This document shows positions 32,624 to 41,631 of a DNA stretch of 64,000 nucleotides, piece after piece (positions within the stretch are counted from its first letter, which is position 1; each line of letters opens with the position of its first letter). The translations under genes were made by a program, and so were the position numbers. The DNA is from Aquamicrobium defluvii. GTDB lineage: Bacteria; Pseudomonadota; Alphaproteobacteria; Rhizobiales; Rhizobiaceae. The stretch lies in contig NZ_SNZF01000010.1 of assembly GCF_004363725.1 (NCBI RefSeq), positions 1 to 64,000 on the forward strand. Reading direction: 5' to 3'. The notes below the pieces were generated by a model. It worked only from the letters and a program-made list of their open reading frames with translations. It did not search any database and had not been told where the DNA came from.

Positions 32624-34120
32624 ATGTCCGAGTATCTGATAGAGCTGAAGAACATCAGCAAGCGCTTCGGTGGCGTGCGCGCTCTGGACGACGTGTCCAT
32701 CGCCATCCGCCCGGGCGAGATTCATTGTCTGGCCGGGGAGAACGGCTCGGGCAAGTCCACCATCATCAAGGTGATGTCGGGCATCTACACGCCGGAGGAA
32801 GGCGAAATCCTGATCGACGGCAACTCCGTCGGCCGGCTCGATCCCATCCAGGCCGTGCACAGGGGCGTGCAGGTCATCTATCAGGACTTTTCCCTGTTCG
32901 GGAACCTGACGGTGGCCGAGAACCTTGCCCTCAACACCTATCTGCTGGAGGGTCGCAAGCGTATGGACTGGCCTCGCGCCCGCAGCATGGCGCGCGAGGT
33001 TCTGGCCCGTCTCGATGTGGAAATCGACATCGATGCCGATGTCGAGAGCCTGCCCGCATCGGGAAAGCAGATCGTCGCCATCGCCCGCGCGATCCTTGCC
33101 GAGGCGCGGCTGATCATCATGGACGAGCCGACGACGGCGCTCACCCGCCATGAGGTGGACGCGCTGTTCGCCATCGTCCGCGACCTGAAGGCGCAAGGCA
33201 TCGCCATCCTGTTCGTCAGCCACAAGATGCGCGAAATGCTGGAGATTTCCGAGAGGCTGACCGTTTTCCGCAATGGCAGGAAGGTTGCCGAAGGCGCAAT
33301 GCGCGACTTCGACGAGCCCGCCATCACCCGCGCCATGACCGGGCTGGAACTCGATGAGGAGCCTTATGCGCCCGAAATCGATCCGGCTGCGGCCCCGGCG
33401 CTGGAAGTCGGAGACCTGCGTGTTGCGGGCATCGTCCATGGCGTGAGCCTCGAATTGCGGCCCGGCGAGATCGTCGGTATCTCCGGCCTGATCGGCTCCG
33501 GCCGTACCGAACTGGCGCGCGCGCTGTTCGGCATGGAAAAGGCGGTTGCGAGGACATTTCGCGTCGCCGGCAGGGACGTCTTCCCGCGTTCGGTTCAGGA
33601 GGCGATCGCTCTCGGCATCGCCTATGTGCCGGAAGACAGGCTGAGCGAGGGCCTGTTCCTGACGCAAAGCATCGAGCGCAACATGGTGGTCAGCATACTG
33701 GAACGGCTGCGCAGCGGGCTGTTCCTCGACCGCAAGGCGATGCGCGACAAGACCGGGCAGATGTTCCGCGACATGCAGATCGCGGCCCCCTCGCCAGATA
33801 CGGCGGTGGGCAATCTTTCAGGTGGCAATGCGCAGCGCGTGATGCTGGGCCGCTGGCTGCTGACCGGCGCGAAGATTCTCATTCTCAACGGGCCGACGGT
33901 GGGCGTCGATGTCGGCTCGAAAGCCAAGATCCATCGCATCATCCGCGACCTCGCCGAAAAGGAAGGACTGGCCGTCCTGATGATTTCGGACGATGTGCCG
34001 GAACTGACCGGCAACTGCAACCGCATCCACGTCATGCACGAGGGGCGCTTCGTGGCGGAGTTCCGGGGCGCTGACATGACCGAGGACAACATCAACGACA
34101 GCCTGAAGGCGCTGAGGTGA
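32624..34120 (+). CDS. Sugar ABC transporter ATPase, double-domain RbsA type
   Basis: 498 residues with two nucleotide-binding domains. Domain 1 has Walker A GENGSGKST and Walker B LIIMDEPTT, with a degenerate signature (PASGKQ). Domain 2 has the usual weak P-loop (GLIGSGRTE) and a good signature (LSGGNAQR). Where most relatives read LDEPT, its Walker B reads ILILNGPTVGVDVG, so both the Asp and the catalytic Glu are replaced. Domain 1 thus probably carries the hydrolytic site. It energises import by the two permeases that follow. Confidence 0.92.
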   Translation: MSEYLIELKNISKRFGGVRALDDVSIAIRPGEIHCLAGENGSGKSTIIKVMSGIYTPEEGEILIDGNSVGRLDPIQAVHRGVQVIYQDFSLFGNLTVAENLALNTYLLEGRKRMDWPRARSMAREVLARLDVEIDIDADVESLPASGKQIVAIARAILAEARLIIMDEPTTALTRHEVDALFAIVRDLKAQGIAILFVSHKMREMLEISERLTVFRNGRKVAEGAMRDFDEPAITRAMTGLELDEEPYAPEIDPAAAPALEVGDLRVAGIVHGVSLELRPGEIVGISGLIGSGRTELARALFGMEKAVARTFRVAGRDVFPRSVQEAIALGIAYVPEDRLSEGLFLTQSIERNMVVSILERLRSGLFLDRKAMRDKTGQMFRDMQIAAPSPDTAVGNLSGGNAQRVMLGRWLLTGAKILILNGPTVGVDVGSKAKIHRIIRDLAEKEGLAVLMISDDVPELTGNCNRIHVMHEGRFVAEFRGADMTEDNINDSLKALR

Positions 34121-34128
34121 GGCGGCAC

Positions 34129-35106
34129 ATGAGGAGCCTGCAATCGACTGAAGCCGTGATCGCCGCCGTTCTCGTGGTGGTCATGCTGCTGATCGGCCTG
34201 ATCAACCCCGCCTTCTGGGGCGTCGACAACCTGTTCAGCCTTGCAAGGGCCAATGTGGTCATCGGCATCATGGCGCTGGGCGTGCTGCTGATCATGATCT
34301 CGGGCGGCATCGACGTTTCGTTTCCGGCCATCTCGGCCGCCGCGCTCTACATCACGGTGCGCACCATGGTGGCGCTGGACTATGACGGCGTGGTGCTGCC
34401 CTTCATCGCGGCCTCGGTCATCGGCGTGCTGCTCGGCACCTTCAACGCCTTCATCATCGAGCGCTTCAGGATGATCCCGCTGATCGTGACGCTCGGCACG
34501 GCCTCGATCGTGCGCGGGCTGGTGCTCGGCCTGCTCGGCACCTCCATCGTCAACATCAACAAGATGCCGAAGGAACTGATCGCCTTCGGCAAGCAGGACC
34601 TCGTCTCCGTAACGGCGCAGAACGGGGCGACAGTCGGCCTCACCGCCATGGTGCTGGTCTATATAGGAGTGGCGGTGGTCATGCACATCGTGCTGCGCCA
34701 CACCATGATGGGCCGCTCGGTCTACGCCTATGGCGGCGATCCGGAATCGGCGCGCCGTGCCGGTGTGAACACGCGCCGCACCATCTATTTCGTCTATTGC
34801 ACCGCGGGCCTGCTGGCGGGTTTTGCCGGGCTGCTTCATGCCTCGATGATCTGGCAGGCCAATCCCCGCGACTTCATCGGGCTGGAACTCGACGTGATCG
34901 CGGCCGTGGTGCTCGGCGGAGCGTCGATCTTCGGCGGGCGCGGATCGGTGCTGGGCACGATGATAGGTGTGTTCACGCTCGTCATGATCAAGAATTCGCT
35001 CATCCTGATGAAGGTCGACACCACATGGCAACGGGTCGTCGTCGGCGTCATCATCATCGCCGCCACCGCGATCACCGCCTGGCGCGACCGCAAGAAACTG
35101 GTTTGA
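34129..35106 (+). CDS. Sugar ABC transporter permease 1 (RbsC type)
   Basis: 325 residues from ATG 34129, which has GGTGAGG at good spacing; a GTG at 34117 overlapping the previous stop is the alternative. About ten hydrophobic segments, the family landmark LGVLLIMISGGIDVSFPAISA, and the C-terminal GLELDVIAAVVLGGASIFGGRGSVLGTMIG. It pairs with the second, different permease encoded 17 bases downstream, so the membrane channel is a heterodimer. Confidence 0.92.
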   Translation: MRSLQSTEAVIAAVLVVVMLLIGLINPAFWGVDNLFSLARANVVIGIMALGVLLIMISGGIDVSFPAISAAALYITVRTMVALDYDGVVLPFIAASVIGVLLGTFNAFIIERFRMIPLIVTLGTASIVRGLVLGLLGTSIVNINKMPKELIAFGKQDLVSVTAQNGATVGLTAMVLVYIGVAVVMHIVLRHTMMGRSVYAYGGDPESARRAGVNTRRTIYFVYCTAGLLAGFAGLLHASMIWQANPRDFIGLELDVIAAVVLGGASIFGGRGSVLGTMIGVFTLVMIKNSLILMKVDTTWQRVVVGVIIIAATAITAWRDRKKLV

Positions 35107-35123
35107 GCGGGGAGGCAAAGAAC

Positions 35124-36134
35124 ATGGCAGTCGAAGCCGAACGCAAACCCCTCATCCGCCGCCTGCTCGGCGAGGACGCGGCGATCGTACAGCTCGCGGC
35201 GATCACGCTGCTGATCTTCGCGGTGATGGCGGGGCTCAACCCCGACAAGTTCCTGCGCTACTACAATTTCGAGTCGATTTCCTATGTGATGCCCGAGCTG
35301 GGAATCCTGTGCATCGCCATGATGGTGGCGATGCTGACGGGCGGCATCGATCTGTCGATCGTGGCGATCGCCAATCTCGCCGCCATCACCGCCGGCATCT
35401 ATTTCCGCCATCCGGCGGTGGCCGAATCCATCGCCGCCGGCGGGGCAGGGGCGGTGCTGCACACGATCATGGGCGTGCTGATCGCGCTGACGGTGGGGCT
35501 GGCGGCCGGGCTTCTGAACGGCGTCCTGATCGCGCGCCTGCGCATCATCCCGATCCTGGCGACGCTGGGCACGGGGCAGGTGTTCGCTGGTCTTGCGCTG
35601 GTGCTGACCGGCGGTCCCGCCATCGCCGGCTATCCGCAGGCATGGACGTGGATCGGCACCGGCAAGCTGCTTGGCATCGCCGCTCCGTTCTGGATCCTGA
35701 TCGTGGTTGCCGTGGTCGTGGCGGTGGTGCTGCGCCGCACCCATCTTGGCGTCAACCTGATGCTGATCGGCACCAATGCGCGCGCCGCCGTCTTCGCCGG
35801 CATCCGCTCCTCGCGCATGATCCTCTACAGCTACGCCATGACCGGCCTGATGGCCGCCATTGCCGGCATCCTGCTGTCGGGCCGCACCAATTCCGCCAAG
35901 GCCGATTTCGGCTCCTCCTACCTCCTGCAGGCGGTGCTGATCGCGGTGCTCGGCGGCACCAATCCGGCCGGCGGCAAGGGGCGGGTCGCGGGCGTTCTGC
36001 TGGCGCTCGTGGCGCTGATGCTGTTGTCTTCGGGCATGCAGATCATGCGCGTGTCGAACTTCATGATCGATGCAGTGTGGGGCGCGTTCCTGGTTCTGGT
36101 GATTGCAATCAACTATCTGAGGTCGCCGAAATGA
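35124..36134 (+). CDS. Sugar ABC transporter permease 2 (RbsC type)
   Basis: 336 residues, with GGGGAGG upstream of ATG 35124. The landmarks are ELGILCIAMMVAMLTGGIDLSIVAIANLAA and LLQAVLIAVLGGTNPAGGKGRVAGVLLALVALMLLSSG. A 40-residue hydrophilic stretch including LIRRLLGEDAAIVQ precedes the first helix. The stop overlaps the start of the epimerase-like gene (ATGA), so transporter and enzymes are translated as one unit. Confidence 0.92.
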   Translation: MAVEAERKPLIRRLLGEDAAIVQLAAITLLIFAVMAGLNPDKFLRYYNFESISYVMPELGILCIAMMVAMLTGGIDLSIVAIANLAAITAGIYFRHPAVAESIAAGGAGAVLHTIMGVLIALTVGLAAGLLNGVLIARLRIIPILATLGTGQVFAGLALVLTGGPAIAGYPQAWTWIGTGKLLGIAAPFWILIVVAVVVAVVLRRTHLGVNLMLIGTNARAAVFAGIRSSRMILYSYAMTGLMAAIAGILLSGRTNSAKADFGSSYLLQAVLIAVLGGTNPAGGKGRVAGVLLALVALMLLSSGMQIMRVSNFMIDAVWGAFLVLVIAINYLRSPK

Positions 36135-37237
36135 GTGCTGTCGCAGGCGATACCGTCCTTCATCTCCAGCCGGACGTCTTTCCGGCCAGCGGCGAACGCC
36201 TGATCGCCGAAAGCGGGGCCTTTTCCGTCACCGCATTCCGCTACCCCTCGTCGGTGGAAGGGCTGCGCATCGCTAATGCGCGCGGGCATGTCGTGGTGCT
36301 GCCCTTCCTCGGCCAGATGATCTGGGACGCGGTTTTCGACGGGCGGCGCCTGACCATGGGCAATGTGTTTCCCTATCCGCGCAACGGCGCCTCGATTCTG
36401 GAAACCTACGGCGCCTTCGCCTATCACGCCGGCGTCCTGCGCAACGGCACGCCCGGCCCGCAGGACACCCATCCCCTGCACGGTGAAATGCCGGTGACGC
36501 GCATGGACAGCGCGCATCTGCGCTTCGGCCATGACGCCGGAGGCGGCTTTGTCGAGGTGGGCGGCCATGCGGAATATGTGATGGGCTTCGGCCCGCATTA
36601 CGTGGCCCGCCCCCGCGTGCGGCTCCACGCCGACAGCGGGCTGATCGACGTCGAGATGGTGGTCGAGAACCTCTCCGCGCACGAGATGGAGCTGATGTAC
36701 ATGCTCCATGCAAATTTCGATTTCGTGGCCGGGGCGCAGATTCACCAGCCGGCCGGCTATTCATCGCAGAGCACGGTGGTGCGCAAGACGATCCCCGGCC
36801 ATGTCACGCCCTCGCGTGCGTTTCTTGAATTGCTGGAGGACCTCGGCCGCAATCCCGCCCGCATGCGCAGGCTCGACGAGCCGGAGCTCTACAGCCCCGA
36901 GCAGGTGTTCTACATTCGCGGGCTGGGGCGCGATGCCGAGGGCCGCACCCGGCTGGTGATGGAACTGCCGGGCCGCGACGCCTTCTCCGTCTCCTACAGG
37001 CCGCAGGACCTGCCGCACTGCGTGCGCTGGATCCTCAATGACGGCGATGCGCAGGTGGCGGCGTTCGCGCTGCCTTCCACCTGCGAGCCCGAAGGCTACA
37101 CCGCCGAAAAGGCCAAGGGCCATGTGCGCCTGCTCGCCCCGGGCGAGGTGGCGCGATTCCCCGTGAAGCTCGGCTATCTGAGCGCCGCGGAAGCTCCTGA
37201 CGCAATTTCCGAAATCAACGACATGAACGAGGGTTGA
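36131..37237 (+). CDS. DUF4432/aldose-1-epimerase-like protein
   Basis: 368 residues of the galactose-mutarotase-like beta-sandwich superfamily in its DUF4432 branch. Indicators are the NARGHVVVLPFLGQMIWDAVFDGRRLTMG opening, DTHPLHGEMPV with the His typical of mutarotases, ENLSAHEMELMYMLHANFDF, and PQDLPHCVRWILNDGDAQVAAFALPSTCEPEGY near the end. Members interconvert sugar anomers, or act as sugar isomerase-like enzymes. In this operon it may supply the anomer preferred by the kinase, in the place of a deoxyribose mutarotase. Confidence 0.82.
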   Translation: MSAVAGDTVLHLQPDVFPASGERLIAESGAFSVTAFRYPSSVEGLRIANARGHVVVLPFLGQMIWDAVFDGRRLTMGNVFPYPRNGASILETYGAFAYHAGVLRNGTPGPQDTHPLHGEMPVTRMDSAHLRFGHDAGGGFVEVGGHAEYVMGFGPHYVARPRVRLHADSGLIDVEMVVENLSAHEMELMYMLHANFDFVAGAQIHQPAGYSSQSTVVRKTIPGHVTPSRAFLELLEDLGRNPARMRRLDEPELYSPEQVFYIRGLGRDAEGRTRLVMELPGRDAFSVSYRPQDLPHCVRWILNDGDAQVAAFALPSTCEPEGYTAEKAKGHVRLLAPGEVARFPVKLGYLSAAEAPDAISEINDMNEG

Positions 37238-37240
37238 ACC

Positions 37241-38218
37241 ATGGCGTCATCGACCGAAACGGGCAGCGGACTGGCCAATAGAACGGGGCGCATCGTCGTC
37301 GTCGGCTCGAACATGGTGGATCTGATCACCTATGTCACCGTCATGCCCGCGCCCGGCGAGACGGTCGAGGCACCGGAGTTCGAGATCGGCTGCGGCGGCA
37401 AGGGCGCCAATCAGGCGATCGCGGCTGCCCGGCTTGGCTCGCGGGTCGGCATGGTCACCAAGGTGGGCGACGATCTTTTCGGCGACAACACGCTGCGCAA
37501 TTTTGCCGAAAACGGCATCGACACCACCCATGTGAAGAAGGTGGCGGGCAAATCGTCGGGCGTCGCCCCGATCTTCGTCGAGCCGTCCGGTGAAAACTCC
37601 ATCCTCATCGTCAAGGGCGCGAATGCGGAGCTTTCACCCGCCGATGTCGATGCAGCCGCCGACATGCTGCGCAAGGCCGACCTGATCCTGATGCAGCTCG
37701 AGATCCCGCTGGAAACGGTGCGCCATACGCTGCGCCGCGCGGCGGAATGGGGCGTGCGCACCATTCTCAACCCCGCGCCGGCCTCGGCCGATCTCGATGT
37801 CTCCGACCTGCGCAGCCTCAGCTTCCTCGTTCCCAACGAAAGCGAGCTTGCCCTTCTTTCCGGCCTGCCGACCGGCACGGAGGAGGAAATCGCAACGGCG
37901 GCGCGCAGCCTGATCGCGCAGGGCGTCGGGACTGTCATCGTCACGCTCGGCGCGCGTGGCGCGCGCCTCGTCACCGCCGATGCCGTCACCACCATAGAGG
38001 CGGTGAAGGTCAAGCCGGTCGACACCACCGGGGCGGGCGACGCCTTTATCGGCTCCTTCGCCCATTTCCTCGCGGCCACCGGCGATGTCGAAACCGCGCT
38101 GAACCGGGCGGCCCGCTACGCCGCTCAATCCGTGGGCCGCCGCGGCACCCAGAAATCCTATGCATCCGCCGAGGAATTCGAGACCTTCTGTGAGGCGCTT
38201 TCCGCCTCCGCTTCATGA
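37241..38218 (+). CDS. Ribokinase/deoxyribokinase-like PfkB sugar kinase
   Basis: 325 residues. PfkB signatures are GCGGKGANQAIAAARLG (motif 1) and DTTGAGDAFIGSFAHFLA (motif 2, with the catalytic Asp). N-terminal VVVGSNMVDLITYV and the MPAPGETVEAPEFE lid are typical for ribokinases. It phosphorylates the C5 hydroxyl of ribose or 2-deoxyribose. With an aldolase of deoxyribose-5-phosphate next in the operon, deoxyribokinase activity is the best fit. Four bases follow the previous stop. Confidence 0.9.
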   Translation: MASSTETGSGLANRTGRIVVVGSNMVDLITYVTVMPAPGETVEAPEFEIGCGGKGANQAIAAARLGSRVGMVTKVGDDLFGDNTLRNFAENGIDTTHVKKVAGKSSGVAPIFVEPSGENSILIVKGANAELSPADVDAAADMLRKADLILMQLEIPLETVRHTLRRAAEWGVRTILNPAPASADLDVSDLRSLSFLVPNESELALLSGLPTGTEEEIATAARSLIAQGVGTVIVTLGARGARLVTADAVTTIEAVKVKPVDTTGAGDAFIGSFAHFLAATGDVETALNRAARYAAQSVGRRGTQKSYASAEEFETFCEALSASAS

Positions 38219-38228
38219 GAGCCCATCC

Positions 38229-39182
38229 ATGTCACAAACCCATGAACGCAATCCCGGCTGCGCGCTCCGGCGCGAATGGTTCGAGGATGTGCAGATAAAC
38301 CGGACGGCGGCCGAGCGCCGCGCCGCCGCCATCACGTCCGGACGCACGGTGAAGAAGAATTATCAGGCCGCCTGGCTGCTGCGCGCCGTGCAGTGCATCG
38401 ACCTGACCACGCTGGCGGGCGACGATACGCCCGGCCGCGTGCGCCGCCTGTGCGCCAAGGCAAGGCAGCCCGTCCGCCCCGACCTTATGCAGGCGATGGG
38501 GGTGGATGCCGTCACCACCGGCGCGGTGTGCGTCTATCCGACCATGGTGCCGCATGCGGTGAGGGCGCTGGAGGGTTCCGGCATCCCGGTCGCCTCCGTC
38601 GCCACGGGCTTCCCTTCGGGGCTCACGCCGCTGCCGCAGCGGCTGGCGGAAATCCGCTATGCCGTGGAGCAGGGCGCCCGCGAGATCGACATCGTCATCA
38701 CCCGCGAGCATGTGCTGCTCGGAAACTGGCAGGCGCTGCATGACGAGGTGCGCGCCATGCGCGAGACCTGCGGCGAGGCGCACATGAAGGCCATTCTGGC
38801 CACCGGCGAGCTGGGCACGCTGACCAATGTGTACCGTGCCTCCATGGTGGCGATGCAGGCCGGCGCCGATTTCATCAAGACCTCGACCGGCAAGGAGACG
38901 GAGAACGCCACGCTGCCCGTCTCGCTCACCATGCTGCGCGCCCTGCGCGACTATGGCGAGCTGACCGGCTTCCGCATCGGCTTCAAGCCGGCCGGTGGCC
39001 TGCGCACGGCAAAGGACGCGCTGGCCTGGCTGGCGCTGATGAAGGAGGAGCTGGGCGGCCCGTGGCTGAAGCCAGACCTGTTCCGCATTGGCGCATCCTC
39101 CATGCTCGCCGACATCGAGCGCCAGCTCGAACATCACGTCACCGGCCGCTACGCCAGCGCCGATCACCACGCACTGAGCTGA
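38229..39182 (+). CDS. deoC: Deoxyribose-phosphate aldolase, eukaryote-type (DERA)
   Basis: 317 residues, against about 220-260 in most bacterial DeoC. It cleaves 2-deoxyribose-5-phosphate to glyceraldehyde-3-phosphate and acetaldehyde. The Schiff-base Lys is in DFIKTSTGKE and the second active-site Lys in GFKPAGGLR. The N-terminal extension RTVKKNYQAAWLLRAV, then CIDLTTLAGDDT, and the tail LFRIGASSMLADIERQLEHHVTGRYA follow the animal DERA pattern closely, from memory of that family. It sits between a sugar kinase and an aldehyde dehydrogenase, which is what a deoxyribose pathway needs. Confidence 0.92.
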   Translation: MSQTHERNPGCALRREWFEDVQINRTAAERRAAAITSGRTVKKNYQAAWLLRAVQCIDLTTLAGDDTPGRVRRLCAKARQPVRPDLMQAMGVDAVTTGAVCVYPTMVPHAVRALEGSGIPVASVATGFPSGLTPLPQRLAEIRYAVEQGAREIDIVITREHVLLGNWQALHDEVRAMRETCGEAHMKAILATGELGTLTNVYRASMVAMQAGADFIKTSTGKETENATLPVSLTMLRALRDYGELTGFRIGFKPAGGLRTAKDALAWLALMKEELGGPWLKPDLFRIGASSMLADIERQLEHHVTGRYASADHHALS

Positions 39183-39192
39183 GGTCCGGCAG

Positions 39193-41574
39193 ATGAACAT
39201 CAGGGACATCATGGAAACCATGGAATACGGACCCGCCCCGGAGGCCGCGACGGACGTGCTGGCGTGGCTCGAGGGCCATGGCCGCGTCTTCGGCCATTTT
39301 ATCGACGGCGGCTTCACCGGCGCGGACGCTGCCGGCATCAGGGTCGAGAATCCGGCGAACGGCGAAATGATCGCCCGCATTCCGGCGGCCGGGGAGGCGG
39401 AAATCAACGCCGCCGTCGCCGCCGCGGCGAAAGCCTTTCCCCGCTGGTCGAAGCTTCCGGGCTTCGAGCGCAGCCGCTATCTCTACGCCATCGCCCGCCA
39501 TTTGCAGCAGCGTGAGCGGTTTTTCGCCGTGCTGGAAAGCCTCGACAACGGCAAGCCGATCCGCGAGACGCGCAATGCCGACATTCCGCTGGCGATCCGG
39601 CACTTCTACCACCATGCCGGCTGGGCGGCCGCGGCCGGGACCGAGTTCGCCGGGCTGGAGCCGCTCGGCGTCTGCGGCCAGATCATTCCGTGGAACTTCC
39701 CGCTGCTGATGCTGGCATGGAAGATCGCGCCCGCGCTGGCCGCCGGCAACACGGTGGTGCTCAAGCCCGCCGACCTGACGCCGCTGACGGCGATCGCCTT
39801 CGCCGAGCTGCTGGTCGAGGTCGGCCTGCCGAAGGGGGTCGTCAACATCGTCCATGGCGGGGCCGCGACCGGAGCGCTGATCGTGCGCCATCCCGACATC
39901 GCCAAGATCGCCTTCACCGGCTCGACGGCCGTGGGCCGCGAGATCCGCCGCGCGACGGCAGGGTCCGGCAAGAAGCTGTCGCTGGAGCTTGGCGGCAAGT
40001 CGCCCTTCATCGTCTGCGCCGACGCCGATCTCGATGCCGCCGTCGAAGGCGTGGTCGAGGGCGTGTGGTTCAACCAGGGCGAGGTCTGCTGCGCCGGCTC
40101 GCGCCTTCTGGTGCAGGAGGGCGTCGCCGAGCGGTTCCTTACCAAATTGCGCGCCCGCATGGAGCGTGTGCGGGTCGGCGATCCGCTCGACAAGTCGACG
40201 GACATGGGCGCCATCGTGTCGGCTGGCCAGAAGGCCCGCATCGAAGGTCTGCTGAAGGGAGCCCTTGCCGAGGGCTATACGCTGGAGCAGTCGTCCTGCC
40301 CGCTGCCGCCCAAGGGCCATTACATCGCGCCGGGCTTCTTTGCCGACGCCGAACCTTCCGCAACGGTTTCGCAGGTCGAGATTTTCGGGCCGATCGCGGT
40401 CACCACCACCTTCCGCACCGTGGACGAGGCCGTGGAGCTCGCCAACAACACGGCCTACGGGCTTTCGGCCTCGATCTGGTCCGAGAACATCAATGCGGCC
40501 ACCGAGCTGGCGGCGCGGGTCAAGGCCGGCGTGGTGTGGATCAACGCCACCAACATGTTCGACGCCAACGCGCCCTTCGGCGGCATGAAGGAAAGCGGCT
40601 ATGGCCGCGAGGGCGCGCGCGAGGGCATGGCACTTTATCTGCAACGGGCGAAGGCCGGCCGCCCTGCGCCGCTCAAGCCCGTCGCGGCAGACTTTTCCGC
40701 CCTGCCCGAAACCGATGGTGCGGCCGCCGCGCTCATCGACCGCACCATGAAGAACTATATCGGCGGCAAGCAGGCGCGGCCGGACGGCGGCGCAAGCTAT
40801 GCCATCCGCGGCCCCAAGGGCGAGGTCCTGGGCCTTGCTCCGGTTTCCGGCCGCAAGGACATCCGCAATGCGGTCGAGGCCGCGATCAAGGCGAAGGGCT
40901 GGGCGGCCAACGCCCATGGCCGGGCGCAGGTGCTGTTCTTTCTCGGCGAAAACCTTTCGGCGCGCTCTGTGGAGCTGGCCGGTCTGGTGCAGCGGCTGAC
41001 CGGCGCCTCAAAAGCGCAGGCCGAGGCGGAGGTGTGCCAGACGCTCGAGCGCTGCTTCTATTATGCCGGCCTTGCCGACAAGGACGATGGCGCGATCCAC
41101 GCCACCAGGCCGCGCCATCTCACGCTGTCGCTGAAGGAGCCGGTCGGCGTGGTCGGCGTGCTGGCCCCGGACCAGTCGCCGCTGCTGGCGCTGATGTCGC
41201 TCGTCCTGCCGCTGATTGCCACCGGCAACCGGGTCGTCGCCGTGCCGTCGCCCGCTCACGCGCTGGTCGCGCAGCCGCTCTACCAGATATTCGACACGTC
41301 GGACCTTCCGGGCGGAGTCGTCAATCTGGTTACGGGCGAGCGCGACGTGCTGGCCGCAACGCTGGCCGGGCACGACGCCGTCGACGGCATCTGGTATCAC
41401 GGAACCACGGAGGGGGCCGCGGCGGTCGAAGCGCTTTCGGCCGGCAACCTGAAGCAGGTGTGGACCAATGACGGCCTGTCGCTCGACTGGTCTCAGGACA
41501 TGGTTGCACGCGGCCGCGACTGGATGGACCGGGCCACGCAGGTCAAGACGATCTGGGTGCCCTATGGGGCCTGA
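39193..41574 (+). CDS. Tandem aldehyde dehydrogenase (ALDH16-like)
   Basis: 793 residues, two ALDH domains in one chain. Domain 1 (about 30-490) is complete: IIPWNFPLLMLAWKIAPALAAGNTVVLKPA, AFTGSTAVGREI, Glu in SLELGGKSP, and Cys299-Cys300 in GEVCCAGSR. Domain 2 (about 515-793) lacks the Cys motif and ends after the cofactor-fold region, as in ALDH16 proteins, where it supports dimer assembly. It follows the aldolase by 10 bases and probably oxidises the acetaldehyde released there to acetate. Confidence 0.88.
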   Translation: MNIRDIMETMEYGPAPEAATDVLAWLEGHGRVFGHFIDGGFTGADAAGIRVENPANGEMIARIPAAGEAEINAAVAAAAKAFPRWSKLPGFERSRYLYAIARHLQQRERFFAVLESLDNGKPIRETRNADIPLAIRHFYHHAGWAAAAGTEFAGLEPLGVCGQIIPWNFPLLMLAWKIAPALAAGNTVVLKPADLTPLTAIAFAELLVEVGLPKGVVNIVHGGAATGALIVRHPDIAKIAFTGSTAVGREIRRATAGSGKKLSLELGGKSPFIVCADADLDAAVEGVVEGVWFNQGEVCCAGSRLLVQEGVAERFLTKLRARMERVRVGDPLDKSTDMGAIVSAGQKARIEGLLKGALAEGYTLEQSSCPLPPKGHYIAPGFFADAEPSATVSQVEIFGPIAVTTTFRTVDEAVELANNTAYGLSASIWSENINAATELAARVKAGVVWINATNMFDANAPFGGMKESGYGREGAREGMALYLQRAKAGRPAPLKPVAADFSALPETDGAAAALIDRTMKNYIGGKQARPDGGASYAIRGPKGEVLGLAPVSGRKDIRNAVEAAIKAKGWAANAHGRAQVLFFLGENLSARSVELAGLVQRLTGASKAQAEAEVCQTLERCFYYAGLADKDDGAIHATRPRHLTLSLKEPVGVVGVLAPDQSPLLALMSLVLPLIATGNRVVAVPSPAHALVAQPLYQIFDTSDLPGGVVNLVTGERDVLAATLAGHDAVDGIWYHGTTEGAAAVEALSAGNLKQVWTNDGLSLDWSQDMVARGRDWMDRATQVKTIWVPYGA

Positions 41575-41631
41575 TGCGGGCGGAGCCTGACCCGGCCGGG
41601 GCCGGTCGACAAGGATGGAGCGGATGACGCC

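Noticed and set aside
39690..41471. Second plus-strand frame of nearly 600 codons inside the tandem ALDH
   Set aside because: Extremely Arg/Gly-rich shifted reading of the ALDH codons; no independent start signal or family feature.
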